The notes beneath the pieces were generated by a model. That model had not been told where the DNA came from. It ran no database searches and saw only the letters and a program-made list of their open reading frames with translations. Shown here in pieces: positions 1-8,444 of a DNA stretch of 64,000 nt; within the stretch, counting starts at the first letter, position 1, and every line of letters starts with the position of its first letter. Origin of the DNA: Pseudomonas nunensis (GTDB lineage Bacteria > Pseudomonadota > Gammaproteobacteria > Pseudomonadales > Pseudomonadaceae); the NCBI RefSeq assembly GCF_024296925.1, contig NZ_CP101125.1, forward strand, positions 3,350,501 through 3,414,500, read 5' to 3'. Both the position numbers and the translations under genes were made by a program.

Positions 1-370
1 GGGCTTGCTGATCGCCTTGCCGGCGTTGCTGCTGGTGGCGTTGATGCTGAGTGCACTGGGGTTGTTGCTGTCGAATGCGATCCGCCAGTTGGAGAACTTT
101 GCCGGGGTGATGAATTTCGTGATCTTCCCGCTGTTTTTCCTGTCGTCGGCGCTGTATCCGCTGTGGAAAATGCGCGAGTCGAGTGAGTGGTTATATTGGC
201 TGTGTGCGTTGAATCCGTTTACCCATGCGGTGGAATTGGTTCGGTTTGCCTTGTATGAACGCTTTAACCCGCTGGCACTCGCGGTGTGCCTGGGGTTGGC
301 GCTGGTGTTCGTGCTGCTCGCCGTACTCACCTTCAACCCGCAACACGCCGCCCTGCGCAAAGCCACCTGA
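1..370 (+). CDS. ABC-2 type transporter permease, C-terminal part (PQQ-linked alcohol oxidation locus)
   Basis: The open frame runs in from the left edge, so only the last roughly 122 residues are visible. They hold hydrophobic membrane segments, and the stretch NFVIFPLFFLSSALYPL resembles the last helices of ABC-2 (NodJ/DrrB-like) permeases that export small molecules or lipids. The downstream neighbours, a CxxxCW protein and AgmR, match the order around PedC, the ABC permease of the PQQ alcohol-degradation region in pseudomonads. I infer it is PedC-like. The substrate cannot be read from this fragment. Confidence 0.75.
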   Translation, partial: GLLIALPALLLVALMLSALGLLLSNAIRQLENFAGVMNFVIFPLFFLSSALYPLWKMRESSEWLYWLCALNPFTHAVELVRFALYERFNPLALAVCLGLALVFVLLAVLTFNPQHAALRKAT

Positions 371-382
371 CACACATCCCCC

Positions 383-468
383 GTAGGAGCTGTCGAGTGC
401 AACGAGGCTGCGATCTTTTGATCTTTAAAAGCAAAGATCGCAGCCTCGTTGCACTCGACAGCTCCTAC
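383..468. repeat. Long inverted repeat (REPIN-like)
   Basis: Near-perfect arms of about 35 bases start with GTAGGAGCTGTCGAGTGCAA and end with the complement at GCTCCTAC, around a short AT-rich centre. It lies between the permease and the CxxxCW gene and could act as a transcript-end hairpin. The GATCTTTTGATC core recurs as partial copies near 24680 and 46940. Confidence 0.85.
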
Positions 469-593
469 AGGGAGATTGTGTTGAGCACAGGCACAAAATT
501 ACTACTTTAGTACTGCTTTACCTGTCTATCGTCGCATTCCCTTCGCACCGCGACTGGCATGTAATGGGTTCATAACTATAAGGATTGAACCCC

Positions 594-1151
594 ATGCCGC
601 GTGCCCGACGTCGTCTGCTACGCCCTTGCCTTGCTGCCCTGTCGCTCAGCCTGTTGCTGAGTACCGCGCAGGCCGAAACCCCGCTGTTCTCCGCTGACGG
701 CTACCGTATCAGCCTGTACCGCAGCCCGACGCCGAATCAGTTGCAAGGCGCGACCATCCTCGACACCCCCGCCCTGCAAACCCTGCTCAACCAGACACCG
801 CGCCCGGTGCTGATCGACGTCTATCGCCGCCAGTGGCTGCAAGGACGGTTCATCGAAGACCAGCCCCACGCGAACCTGCCCGGCAGCCATTGGCTGGCCA
901 ATACCGGTGACGGTGATCTGACGCCTGACTGGCAGGCTTACTTTGCGCGTAATCTGGACACATTCACCGACGGCGACCACCAGCAACCGCTGGTCTTCTA
1001 CTGCCGCTCCGATTGCTGGTTGAGCTGGAACGCGGTAAAACGCGCCACCGCCATGGGCTATAAGTCAGTGTATTGGTATCGCGATGGCCTGGATGCCTGG
1101 CAAGCGGCGAACCTGCCTGTTGCGCCGGCCCAGCCCGAGCCCTTTCCCTGA
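594..1151 (+). CDS. PQQ-dependent catabolism-associated CxxxCW motif protein (rhodanese-like)
   Basis: This exported protein of about 185 residues has a rhodanese-like fold. The ATG at 594 follows AAGGA at the right spacing; the longer frame would need a TTG at 585. Residues 1-27 form a signal peptide (arginine-rich start, long leucine core, ending STAQA). The signature YCRSDCW near residues 138-144 replaces the usual single-Cys rhodanese loop and is characteristic of a family found only with PQQ-dependent alcohol oxidation. The family's role is unproven; a periplasmic redox or sulfur-related assistant for quinoprotein dehydrogenases is plausible. Neighbours are the ABC permease upstream and AgmR downstream on the same strand. 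Confidence 0.85.
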   Translation: MPRARRRLLRPCLAALSLSLLLSTAQAETPLFSADGYRISLYRSPTPNQLQGATILDTPALQTLLNQTPRPVLIDVYRRQWLQGRFIEDQPHANLPGSHWLANTGDGDLTPDWQAYFARNLDTFTDGDHQQPLVFYCRSDCWLSWNAVKRATAMGYKSVYWYRDGLDAWQAANLPVAPAQPEPFP

Positions 1152-1206
1152 CTGAACACTGCGTGTTGTTGCCCCACCCAAAAACACAATAATGAGGTGA
1201 AAGGCT

Positions 1207-1872
1207 ATGTACAAAATTCTGATTGCCGACGATCACCCGCTGTTTCGCGAGGCCATTCATAACGTCATCAGCGACGGGTTCCCCGGCAGCGACGTGATGG
1301 AAACCGCCGACCTGGACAGCGCCCTGCTGCTGACCCAGGAACACGACGACCTGGACTTGATCCTGCTGGACCTGAACATGCCCGGCATGCACGGCCTCAA
1401 CGGTCTGATCAACCTGCGCAACGAGGCGCCGACCATTCCGGTGGTGATCGTCTCGGCCGAGCAGGACAAACAGATCGTGCTGCAAGCCATCACCTATGGC
1501 GCGGTGGGTTTCATCACTAAATCCTCGCCACGCCTGCAAATGACCGAGGCGATCCAGCAGATCCTCAACGGCAATGTGTACCTGCCGCCGGACATCATCC
1601 GCACGCAAAAACCCGGCACCCATCGGCGCATGAACGACAACCCGAGCTTCCCGCCGGAACTGCTCCAGGCTCTGACCCGCAAGCAGTTGCTGGTGCTTGA
1701 ACGCATGACTAAGGGCGAGTCGAACAAACAGATCGCCTACACCCTGGAAATCGCCGAAACCACGGTCAAGGCGCATGTGTCGGCGATCTTGCGCAAATTG
1801 AATGTGCACAATCGGGTGCAGGCAATATTGAGTGCCGGGGATATTGATTTCGGGTCTTACTTACGGCGCTGA
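1207..1872 (+). CDS. agmR: LuxR/NarL-type response regulator AgmR (ErbR)
   Basis: A 221-residue response regulator with an N-terminal receiver (residues 1-120; phosphoacceptor Asp55 in LLDLNMPG, Lys in the GFITKS loop) and a C-terminal LuxR helix-turn-helix (about 150-215, [20 protein letters not shown]). The ATG at 1207 has a GAGGTGAAAG ribosome site. AgmR/ErbR is the known activator of PQQ-dependent ethanol and alcohol oxidation genes in Pseudomonas. Its kinase partner is probably the hybrid kinase encoded convergently at 2247-4883, by analogy with ercS'/erbR in P. aeruginosa. Assignment by residue pattern and neighbourhood is strong. Confidence 0.9.
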   Translation: MYKILIADDHPLFREAIHNVISDGFPGSDVMETADLDSALLLTQEHDDLDLILLDLNMPGMHGLNGLINLRNEAPTIPVVIVSAEQDKQIVLQAITYGAVGFITKSSPRLQMTEAIQQILNGNVYLPPDIIRTQKPGTHRRMNDNPSFPPELLQALTRKQLLVLERMTKGESNKQIAYTLEIAETTVKAHVSAILRKLNVHNRVQAILSAGDIDFGSYLRR

Positions 1873-1904
1873 AACACAACTCCTGAGCGCAGGACACACT
1901 CCCT

Positions 1905-2224
1905 GTAGCAGCTGGCGAAGCCTGCGTTCGGCTGCGCAGCAGTCGTGAATCAGGCAATGGGGTTCATCAGGACGACCGCGCCGTCAGGGTTTACGACTGC
2001 TTCGCAGCCGAACGCAGGCTTCGCCAGCTGCTACAAGGTCTGGGGCGAAGGGCTCGGTCGTCCTGATGAACCGCGCCGTCAGGGTTTACGACTGCTGCGC
2101 AGCCGAACGCAGGCTTCGCCAGCTGCTACAGGGTCTGGGGCGAAGGGCTCGGTCGTCCTGGTGAACCGTACCTTCTGAACTCACGACTGCTGCGCAGCCG
2201 AACGCAGGCTTCGCCAGCTGCTAC
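1905..2224. repeat. Expanded REP-like array, one left arm and three right arms
   Basis: This fills the 374-base gap between the convergent agmR and the kinase. A left arm (GTAGCAGCTGGCGAAGCCTG) starts at 1905. The complementary right arm (CAGGCTTCGCCAGCTGCTAC) occurs three times, ending near 2034, 2129 and 2224, separated by an almost identical segment of about 95 bases containing GGTCGTCCTG. The extra right arms look like tandem duplication of one half. No coding potential is evident. Confidence 0.85.
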
Positions 2225-2246
2225 ACAGGTTCTGGGGCAACTTGGG

Positions 2247-4883
2247 TTAGCGGGATAGGCCGAGCAAATGACTCATCGCCGTCTTGAGTTTCATCGGCCG
2301 CACCGGTTTGTGCATCAAGGTGTGCCCCAACTCGCGAATCTGCAACTTCAGCTCGTTGCTGTAATTGGCGGTGATCATCATCGCCGGTATGGCTGACCCG
2401 CGCCGCGCGTTGATCCGGGCCACGGCATCGACACCGTTCTGGTCGTCGTCCAGGTGATAGTCGGCGATCAGCAAGTCGGCCTCTTCGTGATAATTGTCCA
2501 CTTGCCGCGCAAGGTCCTGCTCAGACAGCGCGGTGACCACCAAACAGCCCCAACCTTCCAGCAACGTGCGCATCCCGGCGCAAATCGCCGCGTCGTTGTC
2601 CAGCACCCACACTCGGGCACCGCGCAGGCGTTCAAGCATCGGCTCGCTCATCAACAGGCTCGGCAATGCTTTCGGAGCCGTGGCGCTGAGCGGCACTTCG
2701 ACAGAAAACATCGAGCCCTTGCCCGGCCACGAGCGCACGTGAATCCTGTGCCCGAGGATCCCGGCGATTTTCTCGACAATCGCCAGGCCCAGGCCCAAGC
2801 CGCGATCCTGATCCGGACGCTGCACATCGCCACGCTTGAACTCCTGGAAAATTTCCTCCAGACGATCTTCGGCAATGCCCATGCCGCTGTCCCAGACTTC
2901 GATCGACAAGCGCTGATGATGGCGCCGGCAACCGAGCACCACGCGCCCGCTGTAGGTGTAGCGGATCGCGTTGCTCAGCAGATTGCGCAGGATTCGCGCC
3001 AGCAACTGAATGTCGCTGCGCACCAGCGCCGAACAGGGGATGAAATGCAGTTCCAGCCCTTCACTGCGGGCCACTTGGGTGTATTCGGCAGCGAGGTTTT
3101 CCAGCAATTCGCTGAGGGCGAACGGCGCGATATCAGCCTTGATCACCCCGGCATCGAGTTTGGAAATGTCCACCAACGTGCCCAACAGGTTTTCCACGTC
3201 TTCCAAGGAATTGCTGACGTTGCGCACCAGAATCGCGTTGGCCACCGGCTCCCGGCGTTCCAGCAAAGCGCTGGTAAACAGCCGCGCGGCGTTGAGCGGT
3301 TGCAGCAGGTCGTGGCTGACGGCGGCGAGAAACTTGGTCTTCGACAGGTTGGCCTGCTCGGCTTCGAGTTTGGCTTCGCGCAGGCGCGATTCCGCGCGGC
3401 GACGCTCATCGATCTCGCGCAGCAACTGGTCGTTGAGGGTGGTCAGTTCGGTGGTGCGTTCGCGCACCCGCAACTCAAGGTTCTGATAGGCCTGGTGCAG
3501 CGCTTCGGCAGTGCGGCGGCGTTCGGTGATGTCTCGGATCAACACGAAAATCCCCACCACTTCCCCGGTGGCCAGGCGATTGGGCACGTAGGAGCGCAGC
3601 ATGTAGCGCTCCTGATTATTGATGTTGGTTTCGGCGAACTCGAAGGTCACGCTCTCACCGGCCAATGCCCGGGCGACGTAGGCTTCCAGGCGCTGGTAAT
3701 GCTGCTCGCTGTGCACCTCGCGCAGGCTCTGCCCGAGCATCACGCCCCGAGGCCAGCAGTACCATTCTTCGTAGACTTTGTTGGTGAATTCGTAGACCAG
3801 ATCGGCGTTCAGGTAGGCGATCAATGCCGGCACGTGGTCGGTGATCAGGCGAATCCAGCGTTCGCTTTCGCTGAGCGCTTCGGCGTGCTGGTAGCGTTCG
3901 GTGATGTCGGTAAAGGTGTTGACGAAGCCGCCAGTGGGAAGCGGATGGGTGCGGATTTCCAGGACCCGGCCATCGTAGAGGCGCTGTTCGCATTCCTGCA
4001 CCGGCCGCCCATTGCTGTCGCGACTGGCCGGGGTCAGCAGGTTCAGTTCGCTGTCGGCGATCACCTCCGTGAACGGTCGATGGGCCGCCACTGGCGCGAG
4101 GCCGCTGAGTTCAAGAAAACGTCGGTTCCACAGTTCCAGGATGCCGTCGGCGTTGACCATCGCCACGCCCTGGGACAGGTTGTCTACAGCCCGTTGCAGC
4201 AGATGGGATTTCTGCGCCACCGCTTGCTCGCGGCGCACGGTTTCGCTGAGTTTGACGTCGGTGATGTCGGTGAACAGGATCACCCGCCCGCCCTCCTGGG
4301 TCGGCCGTTCGCTGACTTGCAGCCAGCGGCCATTTTGCAGGCGATACAACAGATTCTGATCGGCATGCCCACGCGGTTCTTCGGTGAACAACCCGGTCGC
4401 TGTCATCAGCCGCTTGACCTCGGCCAGGTGCATGCCGGCGATGATCCGCACCCGGCTGTTGCCCCAGAACGCCTTGAAGCGGCTGTTGAACAGCACGATG
4501 CGCTGGTCTTCATCGAACAGCACAAAGGCATCGGAAATGCTCTCGATCGCATCGATCAAATGCTGGTGGGCCGTTTCTGCCCGCAGGCGTGCGTCGCTGA
4601 GCAGGTGATTGCCGGCCTTGAGCTCGGCCATGGCCTGGTTCAGTGCGTCGGTGCGTTCGCGGACCTGTTCGGCCAGCACCACCGAATGCTGGAATGCGGC
4701 ATACGGGTCGTTGCCCCGGGTGATGCCGGATTCGATGCGTTCGATCAGCGCGCCATTGATGCGCTGCAGTTTGTGGTTGTCGCGCTGCAGGCTGGCGATT
4801 TGCGCCTGGAGCTCAACGGTGTCCAGGGGAACGGCCTCGGGCAATGGCAACCCCGGTGAAGGTCTGGTTGATGTGCATGCCAT
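2247..4883 (-). CDS. Hybrid sensor histidine kinase/response regulator, NahK/ErcS family
   Basis: An 878-residue soluble hybrid kinase without membrane segments. Order: coiled coil (about 20-60), three PAS domains (about 108-212, 228-332, 342-456), coiled coil (456-512), HisKA with His524 in AVSHDLLQPLNAA, HATPase (N-box near 634-638, DSGMGI 665-670, GLGLGL 695-700), and a C-terminal receiver (Asp808, Lys859 in HKP). This matches the ErcS/ErcS'/NahK family, which in P. aeruginosa feeds into ethanol-oxidation control. The ATG at 4883 lies 71 bases inside the FIST gene, so translation is probably coupled; internal TTG starts are also possible, so the N-terminus is uncertain. Confidence 0.88.
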   Translation of the reverse strand: MACTSTRPSPGLPLPEAVPLDTVELQAQIASLQRDNHKLQRINGALIERIESGITRGNDPYAAFQHSVVLAEQVRERTDALNQAMAELKAGNHLLSDARLRAETAHQHLIDAIESISDAFVLFDEDQRIVLFNSRFKAFWGNSRVRIIAGMHLAEVKRLMTATGLFTEEPRGHADQNLLYRLQNGRWLQVSERPTQEGGRVILFTDITDVKLSETVRREQAVAQKSHLLQRAVDNLSQGVAMVNADGILELWNRRFLELSGLAPVAAHRPFTEVIADSELNLLTPASRDSNGRPVQECEQRLYDGRVLEIRTHPLPTGGFVNTFTDITERYQHAEALSESERWIRLITDHVPALIAYLNADLVYEFTNKVYEEWYCWPRGVMLGQSLREVHSEQHYQRLEAYVARALAGESVTFEFAETNINNQERYMLRSYVPNRLATGEVVGIFVLIRDITERRRTAEALHQAYQNLELRVRERTTELTTLNDQLLREIDERRRAESRLREAKLEAEQANLSKTKFLAAVSHDLLQPLNAARLFTSALLERREPVANAILVRNVSNSLEDVENLLGTLVDISKLDAGVIKADIAPFALSELLENLAAEYTQVARSEGLELHFIPCSALVRSDIQLLARILRNLLSNAIRYTYSGRVVLGCRRHHQRLSIEVWDSGMGIAEDRLEEIFQEFKRGDVQRPDQDRGLGLGLAIVEKIAGILGHRIHVRSWPGKGSMFSVEVPLSATAPKALPSLLMSEPMLERLRGARVWVLDNDAAICAGMRTLLEGWGCLVVTALSEQDLARQVDNYHEEADLLIADYHLDDDQNGVDAVARINARRGSAIPAMMITANYSNELKLQIRELGHTLMHKPVRPMKLKTAMSHLLGLSR

Positions 4884-5976
4884 TGAACTGTTCTCCGTAG
4901 GTGTTGAAACCCATCACCCGATGCTCACGCAAAAACGCCCCGATCGGCTCCAGACTGCCGCGATCTTCCAGTTCCAGACGTCGCAGAAAACAGTCGCAGC
5001 CGATGGTCAGCAACAAGTCGCCGAGGCGTTGTTCCAGGCCTTCGAACAGCGCTTGCAGGTTCGGCAGCATCGGGCCGGGGGTCATGGCGGTGAGGACGAT
5101 GCCGTTTTCCACGGCGCAGTAGAAACTCAGGCTCAGGTCCGGGTGCACTTGCTGGATCGCGCGCACGTAGTACTGGTCGTTGATCCGCACGGCCAGCGGG
5201 TGCGCGGCGAAGATTCGGTGATCGAGCTCGGCAACCGGCACGCCGATGTGCCGGGCGTACTCCTCGGCGGCGGGTTCGGCGTTGAGTTCGAAGACCCGCC
5301 GCGAGGCGCTGTCGGCGCCGGTGACCACCAGTTTCTCCGCGCGGGGCAGGATGTGGTGGGTGGTGAACACTTCGAAATCGAGCCAGGTGTTGACCAGCAC
5401 CACCACCGCCGCGCCGCTGTGGAATTCGCCGCCGAAGTACACGTGGGTGTGGGTCAGGTAGTTGTCATCGCCAGCGGAACCGCCGAAATGCGGAATGTCG
5501 CCCAACGCTGCGCTTAATGCGGCGAGGACCATTTCTTCACGGCTGGACAGGCCATCGAGCAGGGTCAGGGCGAAGCTGTTGCCCTTGATCGGCGCCAGGG
5601 TGTTGCTGCGGCAGCCGCTCACCAGTCGCTCGACCATTTGCTGGGCGTCGATCAGGCTGAAGCGTTCCATTTCGTCGATCAGTTCGATGGCGATGGAAAA
5701 GTGCCGATGATCAAACCCGACCGCCGTCACGCAATTGCGACCGTAGCCCTGCGGGGTGATTTCCCCGGCGCTGGTGCAACCCACCAGGCGAATCCCGCCG
5801 AAGCTCTGCTGCAAGGCCTGGCCCAGCGCCTGCAAGTCGTACTCGGCGGAACAGAAGAACAGCACAAAACCCAGGTGCGGATGCAACAGCTGCCGCGCCA
5901 ACTCCTGCGCCGCCTGCTGCGCGTCGGTGGCCTGGGACATCGCGCTGACCACGCCTTCACTCTGGACCTGCTGCAT
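4813..5976 (-). CDS. FIST N- and C-domain sensory protein
   Basis: A 387-residue cytosolic protein with the FIST N domain (about 30-230; VGCTSAGEITPQGYG and GGSAGDDNYL motifs) followed by a FIST C domain. FIST modules are proposed small-ligand sensors, often fused to or next to signal-transduction proteins. The ATG at 5976 follows GGGAGGCGACG. Its 3' end overlaps the start of the NahK/ErcS-type kinase, which strongly suggests the two act together, probably with FIST detecting a metabolite of alcohol oxidation. The ligand is unknown. Confidence 0.85.
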   Translation of the reverse strand: MQQVQSEGVVSAMSQATDAQQAAQELARQLLHPHLGFVLFFCSAEYDLQALGQALQQSFGGIRLVGCTSAGEITPQGYGRNCVTAVGFDHRHFSIAIELIDEMERFSLIDAQQMVERLVSGCRSNTLAPIKGNSFALTLLDGLSSREEMVLAALSAALGDIPHFGGSAGDDNYLTHTHVYFGGEFHSGAAVVVLVNTWLDFEVFTTHHILPRAEKLVVTGADSASRRVFELNAEPAAEEYARHIGVPVAELDHRIFAAHPLAVRINDQYYVRAIQQVHPDLSLSFYCAVENGIVLTAMTPGPMLPNLQALFEGLEQRLGDLLLTIGCDCFLRRLELEDRGSLEPIGAFLREHRVMGFNTYGEQFNGMHINQTFTGVAIARGRSPGHR

Positions 5977-6116
5977 CGTCGCCTCCCGCAGGTGCGCATG
6001 TATGAGGTGCGAGTGTACGAAGCCTGCGGGCCGGGACGTATGCTACTTGGGTAGCGGTCTTGGGCTTCGATGGGATGAGAGGGTTTGCGTAGGTTCCCCC
6101 AAACACCACACATCCC

Positions 6117-6206
6117 TGTGGGAGCGGGCTTGCTCGCGAATGCGGTGGGTCAGTTGACATAAATGCTGACTGACACGACGCCTTCGCGAGCAAGCTCGCT
6201 CCCACA
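6117..6206. repeat. REPIN, GTGGGAGCGGGCTTGCTCGCGAA family
   Basis: A left arm TGTGGGAGCGGGCTTGCTCG and a right arm CGAGCAAGCTCGCTCCCACA flank a short spacer, forming one hairpin between the divergent FIST gene and the 3' end of the porin gene. Non-coding. Confidence 0.9.
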
Positions 6207-6234
6207 GGGGTTTTGTGTGATGCAAATTCCATCG

Positions 6235-7419
6235 TTACCAGGTCAACACCGCCCCCACCGCAAACGTATCGGTATCTTCGTTCTGCGCACTGGTGTCGTG
6301 GCCGTCGATACTGAACTGGTTGTACTCAGCCACTAGCTTCAGGTTGTCATTCACGTCATGGAACAGCGCAATCCCGCGGGTTTTATAGTCCGCACCAGTG
6401 CCCACCACGCCGTTGCCATCGTCATCGGTCTTGCCGTAGGACAGCGCCAGGCGGTTCTTGCCGAGTTTGTAGGAGCCCTGCATCAGGTAACCGGTGCTGT
6501 CGACGTTGCGCAGCGTGGCTTCGCCGGCGTTGTTGGTGAAGAACGGGTTGATGCCCTTGGCCTGGAAGCCGGAACCGGTCAACGACAACCCGCCCATTTT
6601 CGCCTGCACGCCGTAGCCGAGGCCTTTGGAGGTGACGGACTGGACGGTGGAATCGGTGTTGTCCGAAGTCTGGTAGCTGCCGTTGACCCAGCTGTAAATC
6701 TTCGCCCCGGCGACGTCGAACTGGTAGGTGATCTCGCTCTCGGTGCGCGGGTTTTCCTGGTAGGCCTTGCCCAACGGACTGCTGTCGTTGGTGTCCACCG
6801 GGTCCATGATCCCCACCGCTACGCGCAAGCCGTCCATCACCGGCGTGCGGTAGGTGATTTGCGAAGTCGGAAACGGATACGGATAACCGCTGCCGATGTT
6901 GCCGAACGACACCCCGCCACCGTCCACCAGCCCCAGGCTGTCGCTGACCTGGCCATAACCGGCGAGCAGTTCATCGAGCAGGATGTTGGAACGGGCAAAC
7001 AGGCCGAAGTCCTTGCCGATCAGCACTTCGCCCCACTCCGGGTTGGCCACGGTGCCGTAGAACTGCCGCACATCGATGGCAGTGTCGGTGCCGTTGGTTT
7101 CGCTGTCGTTGATGGTCACCCAGAACGACGCGCGGGCGCCGAGTTTGAGGTCATCGATCTGCTTGCCCATGTTGAAGCCCAGGTAGTTGGGCAGGAAACC
7201 CATCTTGACCCGCGCCTGGCGCCGGTCGAACTGATCGCCGGCGCGGTCGACCTTGCTGTTCACATAGAAGGCGTTGATGTAGCCGTCGGTGGAGAACGTG
7301 GTCTGGTCCTTGTCGTACAGCATGATCTCGGCTTCGGCGAATGAGCTCAGGCCAAGGGACGACAGACCGGCGATGACGGCAGGCAGGATTCGATGCGTGA
7401 AGTTCTTATTGTTGTGCAT
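6235..7419 (-). CDS. Gram-negative general porin (Porin_4 type)
   Basis: A 394-residue outer-membrane beta-barrel. The ATG at 7419 is preferred over the longer frame (7443) because GGAG lies about seven bases upstream and translation begins directly with a signal peptide (MHNNKNFTHRILPAVIAGLS, ending FAEA). The mature protein starts with DKDQTTFSTDGYINAFYV, alternates hydrophobic residues throughout and ends in AVGAVLTW, a typical C-terminal aromatic for barrel assembly. It resembles 16-strand porins of Burkholderia and Pseudomonas. Placed beside alcohol-oxidation regulators, it may take up their substrates, but that is inference. Confidence 0.85.
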   Translation of the reverse strand: MHNNKNFTHRILPAVIAGLSSLGLSSFAEAEIMLYDKDQTTFSTDGYINAFYVNSKVDRAGDQFDRRQARVKMGFLPNYLGFNMGKQIDDLKLGARASFWVTINDSETNGTDTAIDVRQFYGTVANPEWGEVLIGKDFGLFARSNILLDELLAGYGQVSDSLGLVDGGGVSFGNIGSGYPYPFPTSQITYRTPVMDGLRVAVGIMDPVDTNDSSPLGKAYQENPRTESEITYQFDVAGAKIYSWVNGSYQTSDNTDSTVQSVTSKGLGYGVQAKMGGLSLTGSGFQAKGINPFFTNNAGEATLRNVDSTGYLMQGSYKLGKNRLALSYGKTDDDGNGVVGTGADYKTRGIALFHDVNDNLKLVAEYNQFSIDGHDTSAQNEDTDTFAVGAVLTW

Positions 7420-7553
7420 GACGCGCTCCGCAACAGGGGACAAGTTGTCGGAGGCGATTATCGAAAGCTGACCGGCGGCGTCATACGCTGCCTTGGCGGC
7501 GGTTTTGAAGTGCTTTGGAGGGGCCGGGGATGCGCGGCAAATTCGGTGTAAGA

Positions 7554-7574
7554 CCGGGCCGTGGCAAGGCCCGG
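7554..7574. terminator. Possible hairpin terminator downstream of the TauE gene
   Basis: CCGGGCC and GGCCCGG form a 7-bp stem around GTGGCAA in the gap between the TauE-type gene and the porin gene. Only a weak T run follows on the minus strand, so termination is uncertain. Confidence 0.4.
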
Positions 7575-7628
7575 AACTTTGGGTGTACGCCTGCGAGCGC
7601 GACTGGCGCCCGGAGGAACCGGTCCTGC

Positions 7629-8435
7629 CTAGACGCCCGCTCTAAACAGCATGTAAACGGCGACCACGATGCAGACGCTGGCGAAGCCGACTTGCAGCGC
7701 ACGGGCCGGAACCCGGGCGCATAACTGGCGGCCAATGATCATGCCGACGATGCTGGCGACGATAAACGCCACGCCCAAACCATCAATTCTGACGCCTGCA
7801 TGGAGCGCCCCGATCACGCCAATGGCCGAGATCAAACTGATGACCATCAACGACGTGGCGACGATCCCGCGCATCTGCACATCGGTCAGTTGCTTGAACG
7901 CCGGGACGATCAGGAAACCGCCGCCGACGCCGAGCAACCCCGAGACCACGCCGGTCACCGCGCCGAGGGCCGCCAGGGTTGCGGTACATTTGGCGGTCCA
8001 GGAAAAGCGCCCGGTCTGTTGATCGAGCATGCAATTCTTCTGGCCCCAGTTGGCGTGGCCGTGGTCGCTCGGGCCTTCGTCCTGACGCTCCCGGCGCAAC
8101 ATGCGCCAGGCCACCATGACCATCAGCAGGCTGAACAGAATCATCAGGATTTTTTCCGGCAACTGATGGGCGAAGTAGATGCCCAACGGCGAAAAAATCG
8201 CGCCAAGCAAGGCAATCAGCAACGCCGCGCGATAGCGCACCAGGCCATGGCGTAAGCCGTCGATGGCGCCGACCGCGGCTGCGCTACCCACCGCAAACAA
8301 CGCAACCGGCGCCGCTTGGGTCATGCTCCAGCCGAGCCCGAGCACCAACGCCGGCACCGCCAGAATCCCGCCTCCGGCCCCGGTCAAACCGAGGACCAGC
8401 CCCATCAGCACACCAAAAAAACTTGCCAGCAACAT
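7629..8435 (-). CDS. TauE/SafE-family membrane exporter (sulfite/sulfur anion)
   Basis: A 268-residue TSUP-family membrane protein with about eight helices in two pseudo-repeats, each with the family glycine motif (LTGAGGGILAVPALVL near residue 18; LLGVGGGFLIVPAF in the second half). A cytosolic loop of about 45 residues (roughly 110-155) separates the halves. It starts nine bases after the stop of the SQR-like gene, so both are co-transcribed. Members next to BigR/Blh genes are proposed to export sulfite formed by persulfide oxidation, and the context supports that role here. Confidence 0.87.
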   Translation of the reverse strand: MLLASFFGVLMGLVLGLTGAGGGILAVPALVLGLGWSMTQAAPVALFAVGSAAAVGAIDGLRHGLVRYRAALLIALLGAIFSPLGIYFAHQLPEKILMILFSLLMVMVAWRMLRRERQDEGPSDHGHANWGQKNCMLDQQTGRFSWTAKCTATLAALGAVTGVVSGLLGVGGGFLIVPAFKQLTDVQMRGIVATSLMVISLISAIGVIGALHAGVRIDGLGVAFIVASIVGMIIGRQLCARVPARALQVGFASVCIVVAVYMLFRAGV

Positions 8436-8444
8436 AGGGTTCTC

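Noticed and set aside
2454..4859. 801-codon plus-strand ORF opposite the hybrid kinase gene
   Set aside because: High-GC third-position bias opens the opposite strand; the translation is His/Gln/Ala-rich without domains, whereas the minus-strand frame has complete PAS, kinase and receiver motifs.
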